Source: Kiritimatiellota bacterium (GTDB taxonomy: Bacteria > Verrucomicrobiota > Lentisphaeria > Oligosphaerales > JAADHN01). Taken from it: a stretch of 64,000 nucleotides of DNA. Position numbers and translations under genes: made by a program. Positions 10,203-19,413 of the stretch are shown piece after piece. The notes under the pieces were generated by a model. The model was not told where the DNA came from. It searched no databases and worked only from the letters and a program-made list of their open reading frames with translations. The DNA lies in contig JAADHN010000166.1 of the NCBI GenBank assembly GCA_013151865.1, positions 76,131 to 140,130 on the forward strand, read 5' to 3'. Each line of letters opens with the position of its first letter. Within the stretch, counting starts at the first letter, position 1.

Positions 10203-10897
10203 GGTTCCTCGCTGTCCATTGCATTATACTCATCGGAAACACGCCCACGTAAAAACCAAGGCGTGAAAGATGGACAGGCACTGTACAACCCAGGTCTCGA
10301 TTTGGCCAGGTTCACTCATTGTTCCGTGCAATGCCCCGGTCTCGTGCGAACCGATTCGCCGTCGCGGTCGCGCTGGCAGTTTGAGTCGACTCCGATTTCG
10401 AGGCGTCTCCCCTCGTAACTGATCGGTAGCTTTTCCGTCCAACTGTTCCCCGGGATTCGTGTCTCGAGCCATGCGAGGTTCGGACACCGGAGACTGAATG
10501 CCGACTCACGGACCTCTCGTTGCTCGGTCGGGCGGAGTCCGGTCATGCCCGTGGAGCGATTCAGCACTTGACGAGTCGCTCTGAGAGGATAGTTTCTCCG
10601 AACAGAACAACTTCGCCGAGGTGTCCGTTGAACGACAATCCCGGCCGCACGCCGACGGCGAGTGGACAGGACGGCTTGATCGACGGTATTCTTCCCTTGG
10701 TTCGGGTGCGTCGGAAACGGATGCGAAAGCGGCATCGGCGCGACGGGATGGAAACGGCCCGACAAATCGGACGGCATATTACAGATCTTCGGGACCGCCT
10801 CCAAGCCCCCGCTTTTGGGCCAAAAAGTCCGTGCAAAAGAGCATGTCCGGAGGCAGAGCCGGCAGAAGCGACCGTTCGTATTCCGGAGAGTGAGTCC
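10203..10897. other. Divergent intergenic region with possible LamG-domain remnant
   Basis: About 695 bases without a convincing intact gene. On the minus strand around 10690-10560 one frame reads LSFNGHLGEVVLFGETILSERL before a stop, resembling the end of a LamG/concanavalin domain (FNG-x-LGEV-x-F-x-LS-x-ER). A further minus frame near 10500-10320 (WLETRIPGNSWTEKLPISYEG) may be the same decayed gene. The evidence is short pattern similarity only. Confidence 0.3.
10223..10228 (-). promoter_or_regulatory. Putative -10 box for the methyltransferase gene
   Basis: On the minus strand a perfect TATAAT lies 20 bases before the methyltransferase start codon, implying a leader of roughly 14 bases. 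The -35 region is poor (TACGTG at 17-base spacing), so the call rests on the -10 box. Confidence 0.4.
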
Positions 10898-12805
10898 ATG
10901 TGGCGTCAGGCGGCAGAAAGCTTCGCTGTAGGTCTTTCGCTCGGCCCGGCCTGTTTCTTGAGCTGCGGCCTGTTCCATGGCGTTTTTCTCAGTCGACACG
11001 CCCGTCCGGAACGGCGGCCGGGACTCGAGCTTGCTCTGTTTCTGCTCCTCGGACGCCTGGTCGCCTACTTGGGGTTCGGTTTCCTGATCGGCATCCTGGC
11101 CATGACCCGGATCTGGACCCCGCAGCCGTGGATCCTGTTCACGGTCCTCGGCGTGCTGATGGCCGTGTACGCCGCCCTGCCCCCCGGCTCCGCCCAAGTC
11201 TGCCCTTCCACCGGACGACACTGGCATCACCTGCTTGCCGGCGCTTTTGCCTTGGGACTGCTGACGGGGGCCAGCCCGTGCCCCCCGTTTCTCGCCGCAG
11301 TCCTCATCGCTTTGCGCAGTCACGGCATGGGGGGGGCAGTGCTGACGTTTCTTGCGTTTTTCGTGGGAACATCGATCTACCTTGTTCCGGTATGGCTGCT
11401 TCCCGCGGCCCTGACGCCTCGCCTTCGTCGGCACTTGCAGCGCGTCAGTCGCCTGTTGGCGGCGGCGGTTGCGGCGTATGCGCTGACAACGGCCTGGCGG
11501 ACTTATTCGGGACCGCCGTTGCCGGGCCCGCGCCCGCCGGCGAGCGGCCCTGGGATCTCCGCCGTGGGCCCGGGGCCCGGACCACGCCGAGAGGCATCGC
11601 AACCGGCGACCGGCAAGACGGCCACGGTGCGGCCGGCAGCCGACCGTGGAGAGCCCGATCTCCCCCCCCCGGCCGGCAAAGACGTGGTCCCGCTGTTCAA
11701 GAAACCGGCGCCCACACGCAGATTCACCGAATCCATCCTGCGCCGCCTGGACCTCTCTCTGCACGAGGCGCAATACTGGTCGCCCATGGGCGAAGGGATC
11801 GTGCAGTGTCAGCTTTGTCCCACTCTATGCATTTTGGACAAAGGCGAGCAGGGCATGTGCCGGGCCCGGGTCAACATCGGCGGCAAACTCCGCACCATCG
11901 TCTACTCGCGACCCGTGGCAGTTCATATCGACCCGATCGAGAAGAAGCCGCTGTTTCACGTCCTGCCCGGCTCCCGAGTTTTCTCGATTGCGACTGCCAG
12001 CTGCAACTTGGGGTGCGTATTCTGTCAGAATTACGAGATTTCCCAGGCCGCCCCGGAGGAAGTGCCTCACTATCGTATGCCCCCGGAAAAGGTCGTGGCT
12101 CTCGCCATTCAAAACAAATGCCAAGGCATCGCCTATACCTACACCGAAGCGACCACGTTCTTCGAGTACATGCGCGACACAGCCCGGCTGGCCCGCAAAA
12201 AAGGACTGCGGAATTACTGGGTTACTTGCGGTTGGATCCAGGAAAAACCACTGCTCGAACTCTGCTCCGTCCTCGATGCCGCCAGTGTGGGCCTCAAGGG
12301 GTTCAGCGATGAGTTTTACGTGAAATACTGCAACGCACACCTGTTTCCGGTGCTTCGGACCCTCGAGATCCTGCGGCGGGAGCAGGTCGAATTCGAGATC
12401 ATCAACCTCATCATTCCCGGCGCCAACGACGACCCCGCCATGATTCGCGCCATGTGCAAATGGATCGTGCGCAAGCTGGGCCGGGACACCCCGCTGCATT
12501 TCACCCGGTTCCACCCGGATTACAAGCTCACCAAACGCCCGCCCACCCCATTGGCGACGCTCAAGCAAGCCCGCCGCATCGCACGCGAAGAAGGACTGCG
12601 CTATGTCTACGTCGGGAACGTGCTGGAACCGGGTCTCTCGAACACTGTCTGCCCGCAATGCGGAAAAGTCTTGATTCGGCGGGCCGGCTTTACCGTCCTG
12701 AGCAACAATGTGGAAAACGGACGGTGCAAATTCTGCGGTGCACGCATTCCCGGGATATGGACGCCTCTGGAACCGACGCCGCGCCCGACACCGAAGAAGC
12801 CGTAG
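10898..12805 (+). CDS. Fusion of a SafE/DsbD-like membrane domain with an AmrS-type radical SAM enzyme
   Basis: The 635-residue product joins two families that are usually separate. Residues 1 to about 200 form a six-helix membrane domain of the UreH/SafE/DsbD type, with paired small-residue/Cys-Pro motifs (LSLGPACFLSCGLFHG near the N-terminus, LLTGASPCPPFLAAV in the fourth helix region). A Pro/Gly/Ala-rich linker (about 205-270) leads to a radical SAM enzyme of the AmmeMemoRadiSam (AmrS) type: QCQLCPTLC and KGEQGMCRARVN, then the cluster motif CNLGCVFC at Cys369, Cys373 and Cys376, and a C-terminal zinc ribbon (CPQCG...CKFCG). The ATG at 10898 follows GGAGAG by 8 bases. I infer membrane-tethered radical chemistry, perhaps with thiol or electron transfer from the membrane half. 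No AMMECR1 or Memo gene is in the window. Confidence 0.75.
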   Translation: MWRQAAESFAVGLSLGPACFLSCGLFHGVFLSRHARPERRPGLELALFLLLGRLVAYLGFGFLIGILAMTRIWTPQPWILFTVLGVLMAVYAALPPGSAQVCPSTGRHWHHLLAGAFALGLLTGASPCPPFLAAVLIALRSHGMGGAVLTFLAFFVGTSIYLVPVWLLPAALTPRLRRHLQRVSRLLAAAVAAYALTTAWRTYSGPPLPGPRPPASGPGISAVGPGPGPRREASQPATGKTATVRPAADRGEPDLPPPAGKDVVPLFKKPAPTRRFTESILRRLDLSLHEAQYWSPMGEGIVQCQLCPTLCILDKGEQGMCRARVNIGGKLRTIVYSRPVAVHIDPIEKKPLFHVLPGSRVFSIATASCNLGCVFCQNYEISQAAPEEVPHYRMPPEKVVALAIQNKCQGIAYTYTEATTFFEYMRDTARLARKKGLRNYWVTCGWIQEKPLLELCSVLDAASVGLKGFSDEFYVKYCNAHLFPVLRTLEILRREQVEFEIINLIIPGANDDPAMIRAMCKWIVRKLGRDTPLHFTRFHPDYKLTKRPPTPLATLKQARRIAREEGLRYVYVGNVLEPGLSNTVCPQCGKVLIRRAGFTVLSNNVENGRCKFCGARIPGIWTPLEPTPRPTPKKP

Positions 12806-12828
12806 CACCGACTGCAGAGTGTGGGAAG

Positions 12829-13899
12829 ATGTCGATCCGGAATGTCAATAGCAAAAGGCCCACTGCCGGGTTGCTGGGCGCAATCTTCTGGATATGGGTC
12901 GGCCTCGAAAGTCGGGCCGGGACAATCGGACAAGAGCTGGAAGCGGCCTTGCGCCAGACCGGCGCGACGATCGAATCCAAGACGTTCGGTCTCAAGCCGG
13001 TTCGGCTCGTTTTCCGGGAGGGCGCCTGGCGGGTGGTTGAGTTTGAACCGCCTCTGCGGGTTACGGTTGTCGCGGTCCGGGGTTCGTCGGATCTCGACCC
13101 GGCCCTGGCCGAGGTTCGACTGCGCTTCGTGGACGGTGCAGAGACAACGGAGGTAACCCTTTGGCTGGCGCCCGAGGCCGGCGCGCCCACAAACAATCCC
13201 GTGCCGTTCCTTCTGGGGCTCGGACCGGAAGGCGTTCGCAACCTGACGTGGGACGTGCAGATGACCACGGACGACAGCCCGAGTCGGACCCCGGACAAGG
13301 ATCGAGTCGCGCTTTGGGTGCATCGCCATGCCGCCCGGCTCAAGGACCCCGAGTTTCTGATGGCCGTCAGCGACCACTTTTGGCACAACCAGGAGTTGGA
13401 CGATCCGCCGGGCAGTTACAATCGACTCGTGGACCTGAATCTGAGAGCGCTCGAGCTTGCTCCCCACGCGGTATCCCTCTACGGCACGACGGCTTGGCTG
13501 CTCTGGTCCAAATGGGTCTCATGGCAGCAGGATCCGAAGAGCATGCCCGGCGGCAAAACCAAACTCGACGAGGCGCTCGCGCTCCTGACCCGGGGCGACC
13601 GGGCAAATCCGGGAAATGCCGAGTTCCTCTGCGAAGCGGGATCGGTGTTGCTCCCCGTCATCCGATATCACCGGCCGGATTTGGCCGCTGTGGCGGAAGG
13701 CTACCTCCGACGCGCCGCGGAAACGGCGCAAGGCGGGAAGATTGCCGTCAAGGCGTGGCGGACTTATGCCGGACTTCTCTTCCGGGGCGGCCGATACGAG
13801 GAGGCGGCGCGCTGGTACCGTAAGCTGTTGGAAGCGGCCCCGGAAAGCGAAGTGGCCCGACGCAGGCTGCGGCAAATATCGGAACGGAAGACGAAGTAG
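12829..13899 (+). CDS. Secreted or periplasmic TPR protein
   Basis: A 356-residue protein starts 23 bases after the radical SAM fusion and is probably co-transcribed. An N-terminal hydrophobic segment (about residues 13-28, LLGAIFWIWVGLESRAG) looks like a signal peptide. Residues 30-150 form a beta-rich domain of unknown family. Residues 165-350 contain helical tetratricopeptide-like repeats, clearest at the C-terminus (AVKAWRTYAGLLFRGGRYEE, then WYRKLLEAAPES). TPR domains bind partner proteins; none is identifiable. The function is otherwise unknown. Confidence 0.65.
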   Translation: MSIRNVNSKRPTAGLLGAIFWIWVGLESRAGTIGQELEAALRQTGATIESKTFGLKPVRLVFREGAWRVVEFEPPLRVTVVAVRGSSDLDPALAEVRLRFVDGAETTEVTLWLAPEAGAPTNNPVPFLLGLGPEGVRNLTWDVQMTTDDSPSRTPDKDRVALWVHRHAARLKDPEFLMAVSDHFWHNQELDDPPGSYNRLVDLNLRALELAPHAVSLYGTTAWLLWSKWVSWQQDPKSMPGGKTKLDEALALLTRGDRANPGNAEFLCEAGSVLLPVIRYHRPDLAAVAEGYLRRAAETAQGGKIAVKAWRTYAGLLFRGGRYEEAARWYRKLLEAAPESEVARRRLRQISERKTK

Positions 13900-13988
13900 T
13901 TCCACGGCGCGGGGCGCGGGCCTGCAGAACGCGTATCCGACCGCACCGGCGCCGCTGGAGTCGGAAGGATTGGCTTTTTCCGGTCCGT

Positions 13989-15245
13989 TCAGGTCCGAAG
14001 GTGTCCGTTGCCCCGGGCAACCCACTTGTACGTGGTCAATTCTCGCACGCCTACCGGACCCCGAGCATGGAGCCGGTCGGTACTGATCCCCACCACGGCC
14101 CCCAACCCGTACGCACCGCCCCCCGAGAGGCGCGTCGAAGCATTGACCATCACGGAGGCGGAATCGACACCTGTCACGAAGCGCTCGATCCAATCGGAGC
14201 GCAACGACACAATGCCGTCGGTATGCCCGGACCCATACCGACTGATGTGATCGACGGCCGCATCGAGACCGTCCACAACCCGGATCGCCAGGACGGGCGC
14301 CAGGTACTCGGTCCGCCAGTCGTCCTCCGTGGCCAAGTCCATTTCCGGAACAATGCGGCGGCAACGCTCGCAACCGCGCAACGCAATCCCTCGCGCCCGG
14401 AGGGCCTCGGTGAGCCCGGGAAGCAGCCGTTCCGCACACGCCGCGTCCACCAGCAGGGTTTCCAACGCGTTGCAGACCTCGACCCGTTGGCATTTGGAAT
14501 TCACGGCCACCCCAATGGCCAGCTCTGCGGGGGCATCCGCAGCGATGTACAGATGACAAATCCCTTCGTAATGCTTCAAAACCGGCACCCGGCTGTGAGC
14601 GTTCACATGCTCGATCAGGCTGCGCCCGCCCCGGGGAACCAGCACGTCCACACTCTCGGTCAGCGTCAGCAGTCGATCCACCGCCGATCGCTCCGTGCTG
14701 CGCACGATCTGGATGCCTGCTTCCGGCAAGCCGACCCGTCCCAGGGCCGCGATCAAAGCCTCTGCAATGGCAACATTCGAGCGAAACGCTTCCGAGCCGC
14801 CGCGCAAAATGACCGCGTTCCCACTCTTGATGCAACACCCGGCCGCTTCGGCGGTTACGTTCGGCCGGGCCTCGTAAACCACCGCAACGACGCCGATGGG
14901 GACGCCAATGCGCTCGACGCGCAGACCGCTCGGACCGGTGAAGCCTTCGAGAACGACCCCAACGGGATCCGGCAGGTCCGCCAGCACGAGCAGGCGCCCG
15001 CACATGTCGTCGACGCGCTGTCGGTCCAGGCGCAAACGAGCGACCAGAGGCGCCGCGAGACCGGCCGCGTGTGCGTCGGCCACATCCCGGGCATTGGCCT
15101 CGAGGATGCGTTCGACATCGGCCGCCAGGGCATCGGCCATGGCTCGGAGTGCGGCGCTTCGGTCACGCCCCGAAGTCCGGGCCAATACCCGAGAGGCCCC
15201 TTTGGCCCGAACTCCGATCTCATTCATGTCCAAATTGCAGGGCAT
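13989..15245 (-). CDS. proA: Gamma-glutamyl phosphate reductase
   Basis: ProA reduces glutamyl-5-phosphate to glutamate-5-semialdehyde with NADPH, the second step of proline synthesis in the cytoplasm. The 418-residue length is normal. The aldehyde-dehydrogenase-fold signature is clear: VVYEARPNVTAEAAGCCIKS (nucleotide-binding region), then the catalytic cysteine in QRVEVCNALETLLVD, and the C-terminal VMVNASTRLSGGGAYGLGAV. The ATG at 15245 has GGTGAG 5 bases upstream; a second ATG 18 bases downstream is possible. The usual partner proB is not in the window. The gene is convergent with the TPR gene (89 bases apart). Confidence 0.95.
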   Translation of the reverse strand: MPCNLDMNEIGVRAKGASRVLARTSGRDRSAALRAMADALAADVERILEANARDVADAHAAGLAAPLVARLRLDRQRVDDMCGRLLVLADLPDPVGVVLEGFTGPSGLRVERIGVPIGVVAVVYEARPNVTAEAAGCCIKSGNAVILRGGSEAFRSNVAIAEALIAALGRVGLPEAGIQIVRSTERSAVDRLLTLTESVDVLVPRGGRSLIEHVNAHSRVPVLKHYEGICHLYIAADAPAELAIGVAVNSKCQRVEVCNALETLLVDAACAERLLPGLTEALRARGIALRGCERCRRIVPEMDLATEDDWRTEYLAPVLAIRVVDGLDAAVDHISRYGSGHTDGIVSLRSDWIERFVTGVDSASVMVNASTRLSGGGAYGLGAVVGISTDRLHARGPVGVRELTTYKWVARGNGHLRT

Positions 15246-15289
15246 CCTGACTCACCGGGAATCGCCACGAGACTTGGATCGATCCGCCT

Positions 15290-15958
15290 TCACGACGAAT
15301 GCGCGCAGCAGCAGGCTTCGAGTTGCTTGATACGGACGTTGCGGAACCAAACCGGGTCCCCGTGATCCTGGAACCCGATGTGCCCCCGTCGGGGCATGTC
15401 CTTGAAGGCCGTTTGGAACTTGTTCTCCGAGCCGTCCGGGTTCCGGCGCGGCTCGATCCATCGGTCCAGATCCATATCGATTATGGGTTTCTCGTTCAAG
15501 ACCACGGCGATCCGACTGCCTCGACAAGTGATGACCATACGATTCCATTCACCGGGCGCTTTGACAGCGTCCTGGGTCGGGGCCAGGCAGTCGTAGACGG
15601 CGCCGCAGTCGTGTTTGTCCGGGGGGACCTTGCCGAAGGTGTCCAGCAATTGGATCTCGATCCCGGTCTGGACCGGATTGCGAATATCGGCCGTGCGGAT
15701 GAAGACGCCGCTGTTGCTCTTTTCAGCAAGTTTGAACTCGAGATCCAGGACGAAGTCGCCGAATTGCTCCCGGGTCCAGATATACCCGCCGCCGGGTTTG
15801 AGAGCCATCGTGCCTGCTTCGACCGTCCACCCATCGGGCTTGAACTGCCATTTCGTGAGTTCACTGCCGTCAAACAGGACTTCCCACCCGGCGTCCTCCG
15901 AAGCGGAGGAGGCGCCGGCCACGAACATTTCGGAGATGCACAGCGCGAAAGTCTTCAT
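15290..15958 (-). CDS. Secreted DUF1080 (3-keto-disaccharide hydrolase family) protein
   Basis: This 222-residue protein has a signal-like N-terminus (MKTFALCISEMFVAGASSASE) and a single DUF1080 jelly-roll domain. Typical marks are WEVLFDGSELTKWQ, NSGVFIRTADIRNPVQTGIEIQLLD, GAVYDCLAPTQDAVKAPGEWN and GHIGFQDHGDPVWFRNVRI. In PVC bacteria this family is secreted and linked to glycoside turnover; recent work ties it to 3-keto-disaccharide cleavage. The ATG at 15958 has AAGGAG upstream, so it is preferred over the longer frame. It is followed by proA 44 bases downstream and preceded by the VOC gene 43 bases upstream, all on the minus strand, so the three may be one unit. Confidence 0.85.
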   Translation of the reverse strand: MKTFALCISEMFVAGASSASEDAGWEVLFDGSELTKWQFKPDGWTVEAGTMALKPGGGYIWTREQFGDFVLDLEFKLAEKSNSGVFIRTADIRNPVQTGIEIQLLDTFGKVPPDKHDCGAVYDCLAPTQDAVKAPGEWNRMVITCRGSRIAVVLNEKPIIDMDLDRWIEPRRNPDGSENKFQTAFKDMPRRGHIGFQDHGDPVWFRNVRIKQLEACCCAHSS

Positions 15959-16001
15959 CGGGGTCGTTTCTCCTTGTCTGAAAGCTTGGTTTGCCGGTCC
16001 G

Positions 16002-16421
16002 TCACGTCGCCTCATTCTGAAAAAACTCGATCAACTCACCGGCCGGGGCGCGGCAGAACGCGATCCGCACCGGGGTGGTGGACGGACGGCTCGGGATGGT
16101 TACGTCTTTGGGGGGGACGGTCACTTCGGCCCCGGCCGCCACGGCCCGGGCCAGGGCCGCGTCGCAGTCGTCCGTGCGCAGGGCAAAATGCAGGAACGGC
16201 CCCGAGGCCTCGTCCGCGGCCAAGCCCCCGGCAAAGATTTCGACATAGTTGCCGTTGCCGGCATCGAGCAGCACGGCCCGCCCGTCGCCTTCGCCCCAGG
16301 AGATCTTCTCGGCGAACCCGAGACCGTCCCGGTAGAAGGCAACAGCGGCCTCGAAATCGGCGGTCCGCAAGGCCACGTGATGGAACCCCTCGATCCCCGT
16401 CCCGGTCAGTTTCTCCGACAT
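16002..16421 (-). CDS. VOC/glyoxalase-family small protein
   Basis: The 139-residue product has two beta-alpha-beta-beta-beta modules of the vicinal oxygen chelate superfamily. The first begins GFHHVALRTADFEAAVAFYRD with His as a likely metal ligand; the second contains LHFALRTDDCDAALARA and ends in the metal-ligand Glu of GELIEFFQNE. Members act on lactoylglutathione, catechols or sugar derivatives; the substrate here is unknown. AGGAGA lies 7 bases before the ATG at 16421. Its position beside the DUF1080 gene suggests a role in sugar or aromatic catabolism. Confidence 0.8.
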   Translation of the reverse strand: MSEKLTGTGIEGFHHVALRTADFEAAVAFYRDGLGFAEKISWGEGDGRAVLLDAGNGNYVEIFAGGLAADEASGPFLHFALRTDDCDAALARAVAAGAEVTVPPKDVTIPSRPSTTPVRIAFCRAPAGELIEFFQNEAT

Positions 16422-17156
16422 GCGTGATTCTCCTTCTGATTCCGAACTTGACGGTACCATTCTTGCCGGTCGTCTCGGAACCCTCCGGAGTGCGCTCGAA
16501 CCCGCAAACCCGGCCGGATCGCCCGGACAATCCCGAGACGCCCTGTCAATCCGATTTCACCCGGCCTCCGCCCGGCGCCGCGAAACACGGACGGGGCCCT
16601 TGCCGCCGGCCTCACGCGCACGGTACAGCGGACCGACGGCACCCCGGGGGGTACTCCCGAAACATAACCGGTCGCGTTCCGGATACGAGGCCCCCGCGAC
16701 ATGCCGGGGGACGTTCGCTGCCGGCAAGACCGAAAGGGGGTCCCGGTTCCGGGACCGTCCCCCCGCCCCCCGGACGGCAAGGGACGGGAACCGTTGCCCG
16801 GAAGGCGTGCATCGACCGCCGCCGCACGCGGCGGGAGACGGGACCGTGGGCGGCCGGACCGCGGCCATGGCGCGAGATCTCCTGTCCCCGCTTGGTTCCG
16901 TCTTCAGGGCCTGTCGCTTTGTTTGGCTCGCGGGGACGCTCGCCCCCCCCACGTGCGTCGATTGCGTACTCAGGAATGGAGGACGATCCCGCCGCGCGGG
17001 AGAGCCGTGTTCTCCCCGATGCAGGGCAACAACCGACCCACTCTTCACGCGGCAGCAGGAATGAAACTCCCCGAGCATTGTGCGGAGTTCGCGATAGATT
17101 GGCTGAATGCCCCACCGCCGGTCAAAAAGGAGGCGTCCGACAAAAGGAACCGAATT
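16422..17156. other. Divergent intergenic region with dispersed repeat copy B
   Basis: About 735 bases between the VOC gene (minus) and the GHL6 gene (plus). The first 450 bases are extremely GC-rich without a coherent frame. Repeat copy B lies at 16915-17020. No gene is supported. Confidence 0.4.
16915..17020 (+). repeat. Dispersed intergenic repeat, copy B
   Basis: Reads cgctttgtttggctcgc, then a cgtcgattgcg block, then ggaggacgatcccgccg with the GCGGGAGAGCCGTGT arm. The first half aligns with copy C at 56036-56100 (cgctttgttgggctcgc ... gcgttgattgcg); the second half aligns with copy A at 7784-7820. Confidence 0.6.
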
Positions 17157-19130
17157 ATGCTCTCGTTCTTCCCAAATCGTATGGTGCACCTGGATTTTCA
17201 TACCGGTCCGGCCATTGCGGACGTCGGCCGGGATTTCGACCCCGAAGCTTTCGCCCGGACGTTCCTGGAGGCACGGGTGGACAGTGTCACGCTTTTCGCC
17301 AAATGTCACCACGGCCATCTGTACTACGACACGGCCCGTCCGGAACGCCATCCGGGGCTGCCGCGCGACTTGGATTTACTGCGCGAGCAGGTCGATGCAC
17401 TGCACGCAGTGGGCATCCGCGCTCCGATCTATCTCAGTGTACAAGTGGACGAGTTTGCCGCCCGAGAACACCCGGATTGGTGCGTCGTGACGCCGGACGG
17501 CAAGATCGCGAAACGAGGCGGTCCTTTGGCCGCCGGCTGGCACGTGCTGGATATGTCCAGTCCGTACCAGGAGTACTTGACCGAGCAACTGGCCGAAGTC
17601 TTGGCGAAATTCGCCCCCACGGACGGCATCTTTCTGGACATGTGCTGGGACCAGCCGAGTGTCTCGAAATGGGCTGTGGACGGCATGCTTGCCCGCGAAT
17701 ACGATCCGCAAAGCCCGGACGACCGCGCCCAATATGCCCGTGAAACCGCCCATGCCTACATGGCCCGATTCAAGGAAATGATCGACGCCGCCCATCCCCG
17801 GGATGTCCCGGTCGGGATCTGGTTCAACAGTCGCCCGAAGACCCACCTGGAAGAGGAAATCCGCTTCCTCCGCCACATCGAGATCGAATGCCTGCCGACC
17901 GGTGGGTGGGGTTACGCCTACTTTCCCTACGTCGCCCGTTTTGTCCGCCCTCTGGGTCTTCCCACCCTGAGCCACACCGGACGCTTCCACACCGGTTGGG
18001 GGGATTTCGGCGGAATCAAACCCGAGGCGGCGCTCATGTACGAATGCTGCAGCATTCTCAGTCAAGGCATGGCCAGCGGCGTCGGGGACCAGCTCCCGCC
18101 TCGGGGGGCGCCGGACCCCGCGGCTTACGACCTGATCGGTAAGGTGTACCGCCACATCGAGGCCTGCGAAAAATGGGTCCGCGGCGCCGAGCCCGTGAGC
18201 GAGGCCGCTGTACTCGTCGATCCGAAACACGGCGACCGGCCCGGACCGGAGGGGCTGGGCGTCGTTCGCAGTCTGCAGGCCTTGCGAGTCCAGTTCGATC
18301 TGGTTTCGACCGCGCGCGATTTCGCCCCATACGACCTCATCGTGGTTCCGGGGTCGATCTCCATCGACGTGGCGCTGTGCGAAAAACTTGAAGCGTTCCT
18401 GGCGACCGGCGGGGCCGTTTTGCTCTCCGGCCCGGCCGCCCTGAACGCCGACGGGAACCCCGCACTTCCGTCGTCCGGCATTGAAAGTCGTGGCGAGTCC
18501 CCTTTCACTGTGACGTACTTGCGCCCTGCTCCGGCAATCGCGACTTCGCTGCCGCGGACGGATTTCGCCGTGTACGAGCGCGGATTTCGCATGACCCCCG
18601 CTGCACCGGGCGCAGAAGTCCTGGCGCAAGTGGTCGAGCCCTATTTCGAACGGAATTACCGGCATTTCTGTTCGCACCGACAAACGCCCCCGGCGGAACT
18701 CAGCGCTTACGCCGCGGTGGTTCGGACCGACCGCGTACTGACCGTCTCGTTTCCAGTTTTCCGGGATTACGGCAAACACGGCAGTGCGGCCTGCCGCAAA
18801 CTGCTGGGCAAATGTTTCGACCTCCTTCTGCCAGACAAGCGTATCCGAGACGACGGCCCCACCCACCTCGAAGCCACATTCGTGCGGACCCCGCAACGGG
18901 CCGTGGTCCACTTGCTGAGCTTCATCCCTTCCCGACGATGCGAGGAAATCGACCTCATCGAAGACCCGCTGCCTCTCGTCGACATGCCGCTTTCGGTCCG
19001 GTTGGAACGCGAGCCGAAACGGGTGTTCCTCGCCCCCGAGGAACGTCCCCTGGACTTCACTTGGCGCGACGGGCGAGCCGAGGTCGTGATTACCGCGTTT
19101 GCCGGTCACTCGATGGTGGTGTTCGAATGA
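17157..19130 (+). CDS. Putative glycoside hydrolase of the GHL6 type with beta-galactosidase-like C-terminal domains
   Basis: A 657-residue protein without a signal peptide. It opens with the hallmark of hypothetical glycosyl hydrolase family 6: MVHLDFHTGPAIADVGRDFD, VDSVTLFAKCHHGHLYYDT, APIYLSVQVDEFAAREHPDW and PTDGIFLDMCWDQPS, forming an alpha-amylase-like TIM barrel over about residues 1-390. A glutamine-amidotransferase-like/beta-galactosidase trimerisation domain follows (YDLIVVPGSISIDVALCEK, LATGGAVLLSGPAAL), then a C-terminal beta sandwich (PSRRCEEIDLIED to the end). The likely role is hydrolysis of a fucosyl- or galactosyl-type glycan in the cytoplasm; the exact activity is unproven. 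AAAAGGAAC lies just before the ATG at 17157. Confidence 0.8.
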   Translation: MLSFFPNRMVHLDFHTGPAIADVGRDFDPEAFARTFLEARVDSVTLFAKCHHGHLYYDTARPERHPGLPRDLDLLREQVDALHAVGIRAPIYLSVQVDEFAAREHPDWCVVTPDGKIAKRGGPLAAGWHVLDMSSPYQEYLTEQLAEVLAKFAPTDGIFLDMCWDQPSVSKWAVDGMLAREYDPQSPDDRAQYARETAHAYMARFKEMIDAAHPRDVPVGIWFNSRPKTHLEEEIRFLRHIEIECLPTGGWGYAYFPYVARFVRPLGLPTLSHTGRFHTGWGDFGGIKPEAALMYECCSILSQGMASGVGDQLPPRGAPDPAAYDLIGKVYRHIEACEKWVRGAEPVSEAAVLVDPKHGDRPGPEGLGVVRSLQALRVQFDLVSTARDFAPYDLIVVPGSISIDVALCEKLEAFLATGGAVLLSGPAALNADGNPALPSSGIESRGESPFTVTYLRPAPAIATSLPRTDFAVYERGFRMTPAAPGAEVLAQVVEPYFERNYRHFCSHRQTPPAELSAYAAVVRTDRVLTVSFPVFRDYGKHGSAACRKLLGKCFDLLLPDKRIRDDGPTHLEATFVRTPQRAVVHLLSFIPSRRCEEIDLIEDPLPLVDMPLSVRLEREPKRVFLAPEERPLDFTWRDGRAEVVITAFAGHSMVVFE

Positions 19131-19158
19131 TCGACGGATTCGCCCTGATCTCGCCTTC

Positions 19159-19190
19159 CCTCTCCCACCATGATCGGACCGTGGGAGAGG
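19159..19190 (+). terminator. Stem-loop after the GHL6 gene
   Basis: A perfect 10-base inverted repeat, CCTCTCCCAC and GTGGGAGAGG, with a 12-base loop starts 29 bases after the stop. There is no U-tract, so it may be a terminator or an RNA-stabilising hairpin. Confidence 0.45.
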
Positions 19191-19413
19191 CCTCCCCTCC
19201 CAGCCCCGGGAGGCCCCGTCCGCGACGCTCCATGCCCAGGGCGCTTCCGGGCGCTGCTCGCCCCGCACGCCGCATGGAAAGCTGAAAGAATGCAGGATGC
19301 CGGCGCCATGTCCAATAAGTGGCCGGCAACGCAAGCGAATCCGGGAAAGGCGAACTACAATACTTGCGACCGATTCCCGTGGCATGACGGACGCGAACCC
19401 GTAGGAGAGCGAA

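Noticed and set aside
10560-10690. Calling a LamG-domain gene on the minus strand
   Set aside because: Only about 20 residues look like the end of a LamG domain, with stops on both sides; kept as a low-confidence remark.
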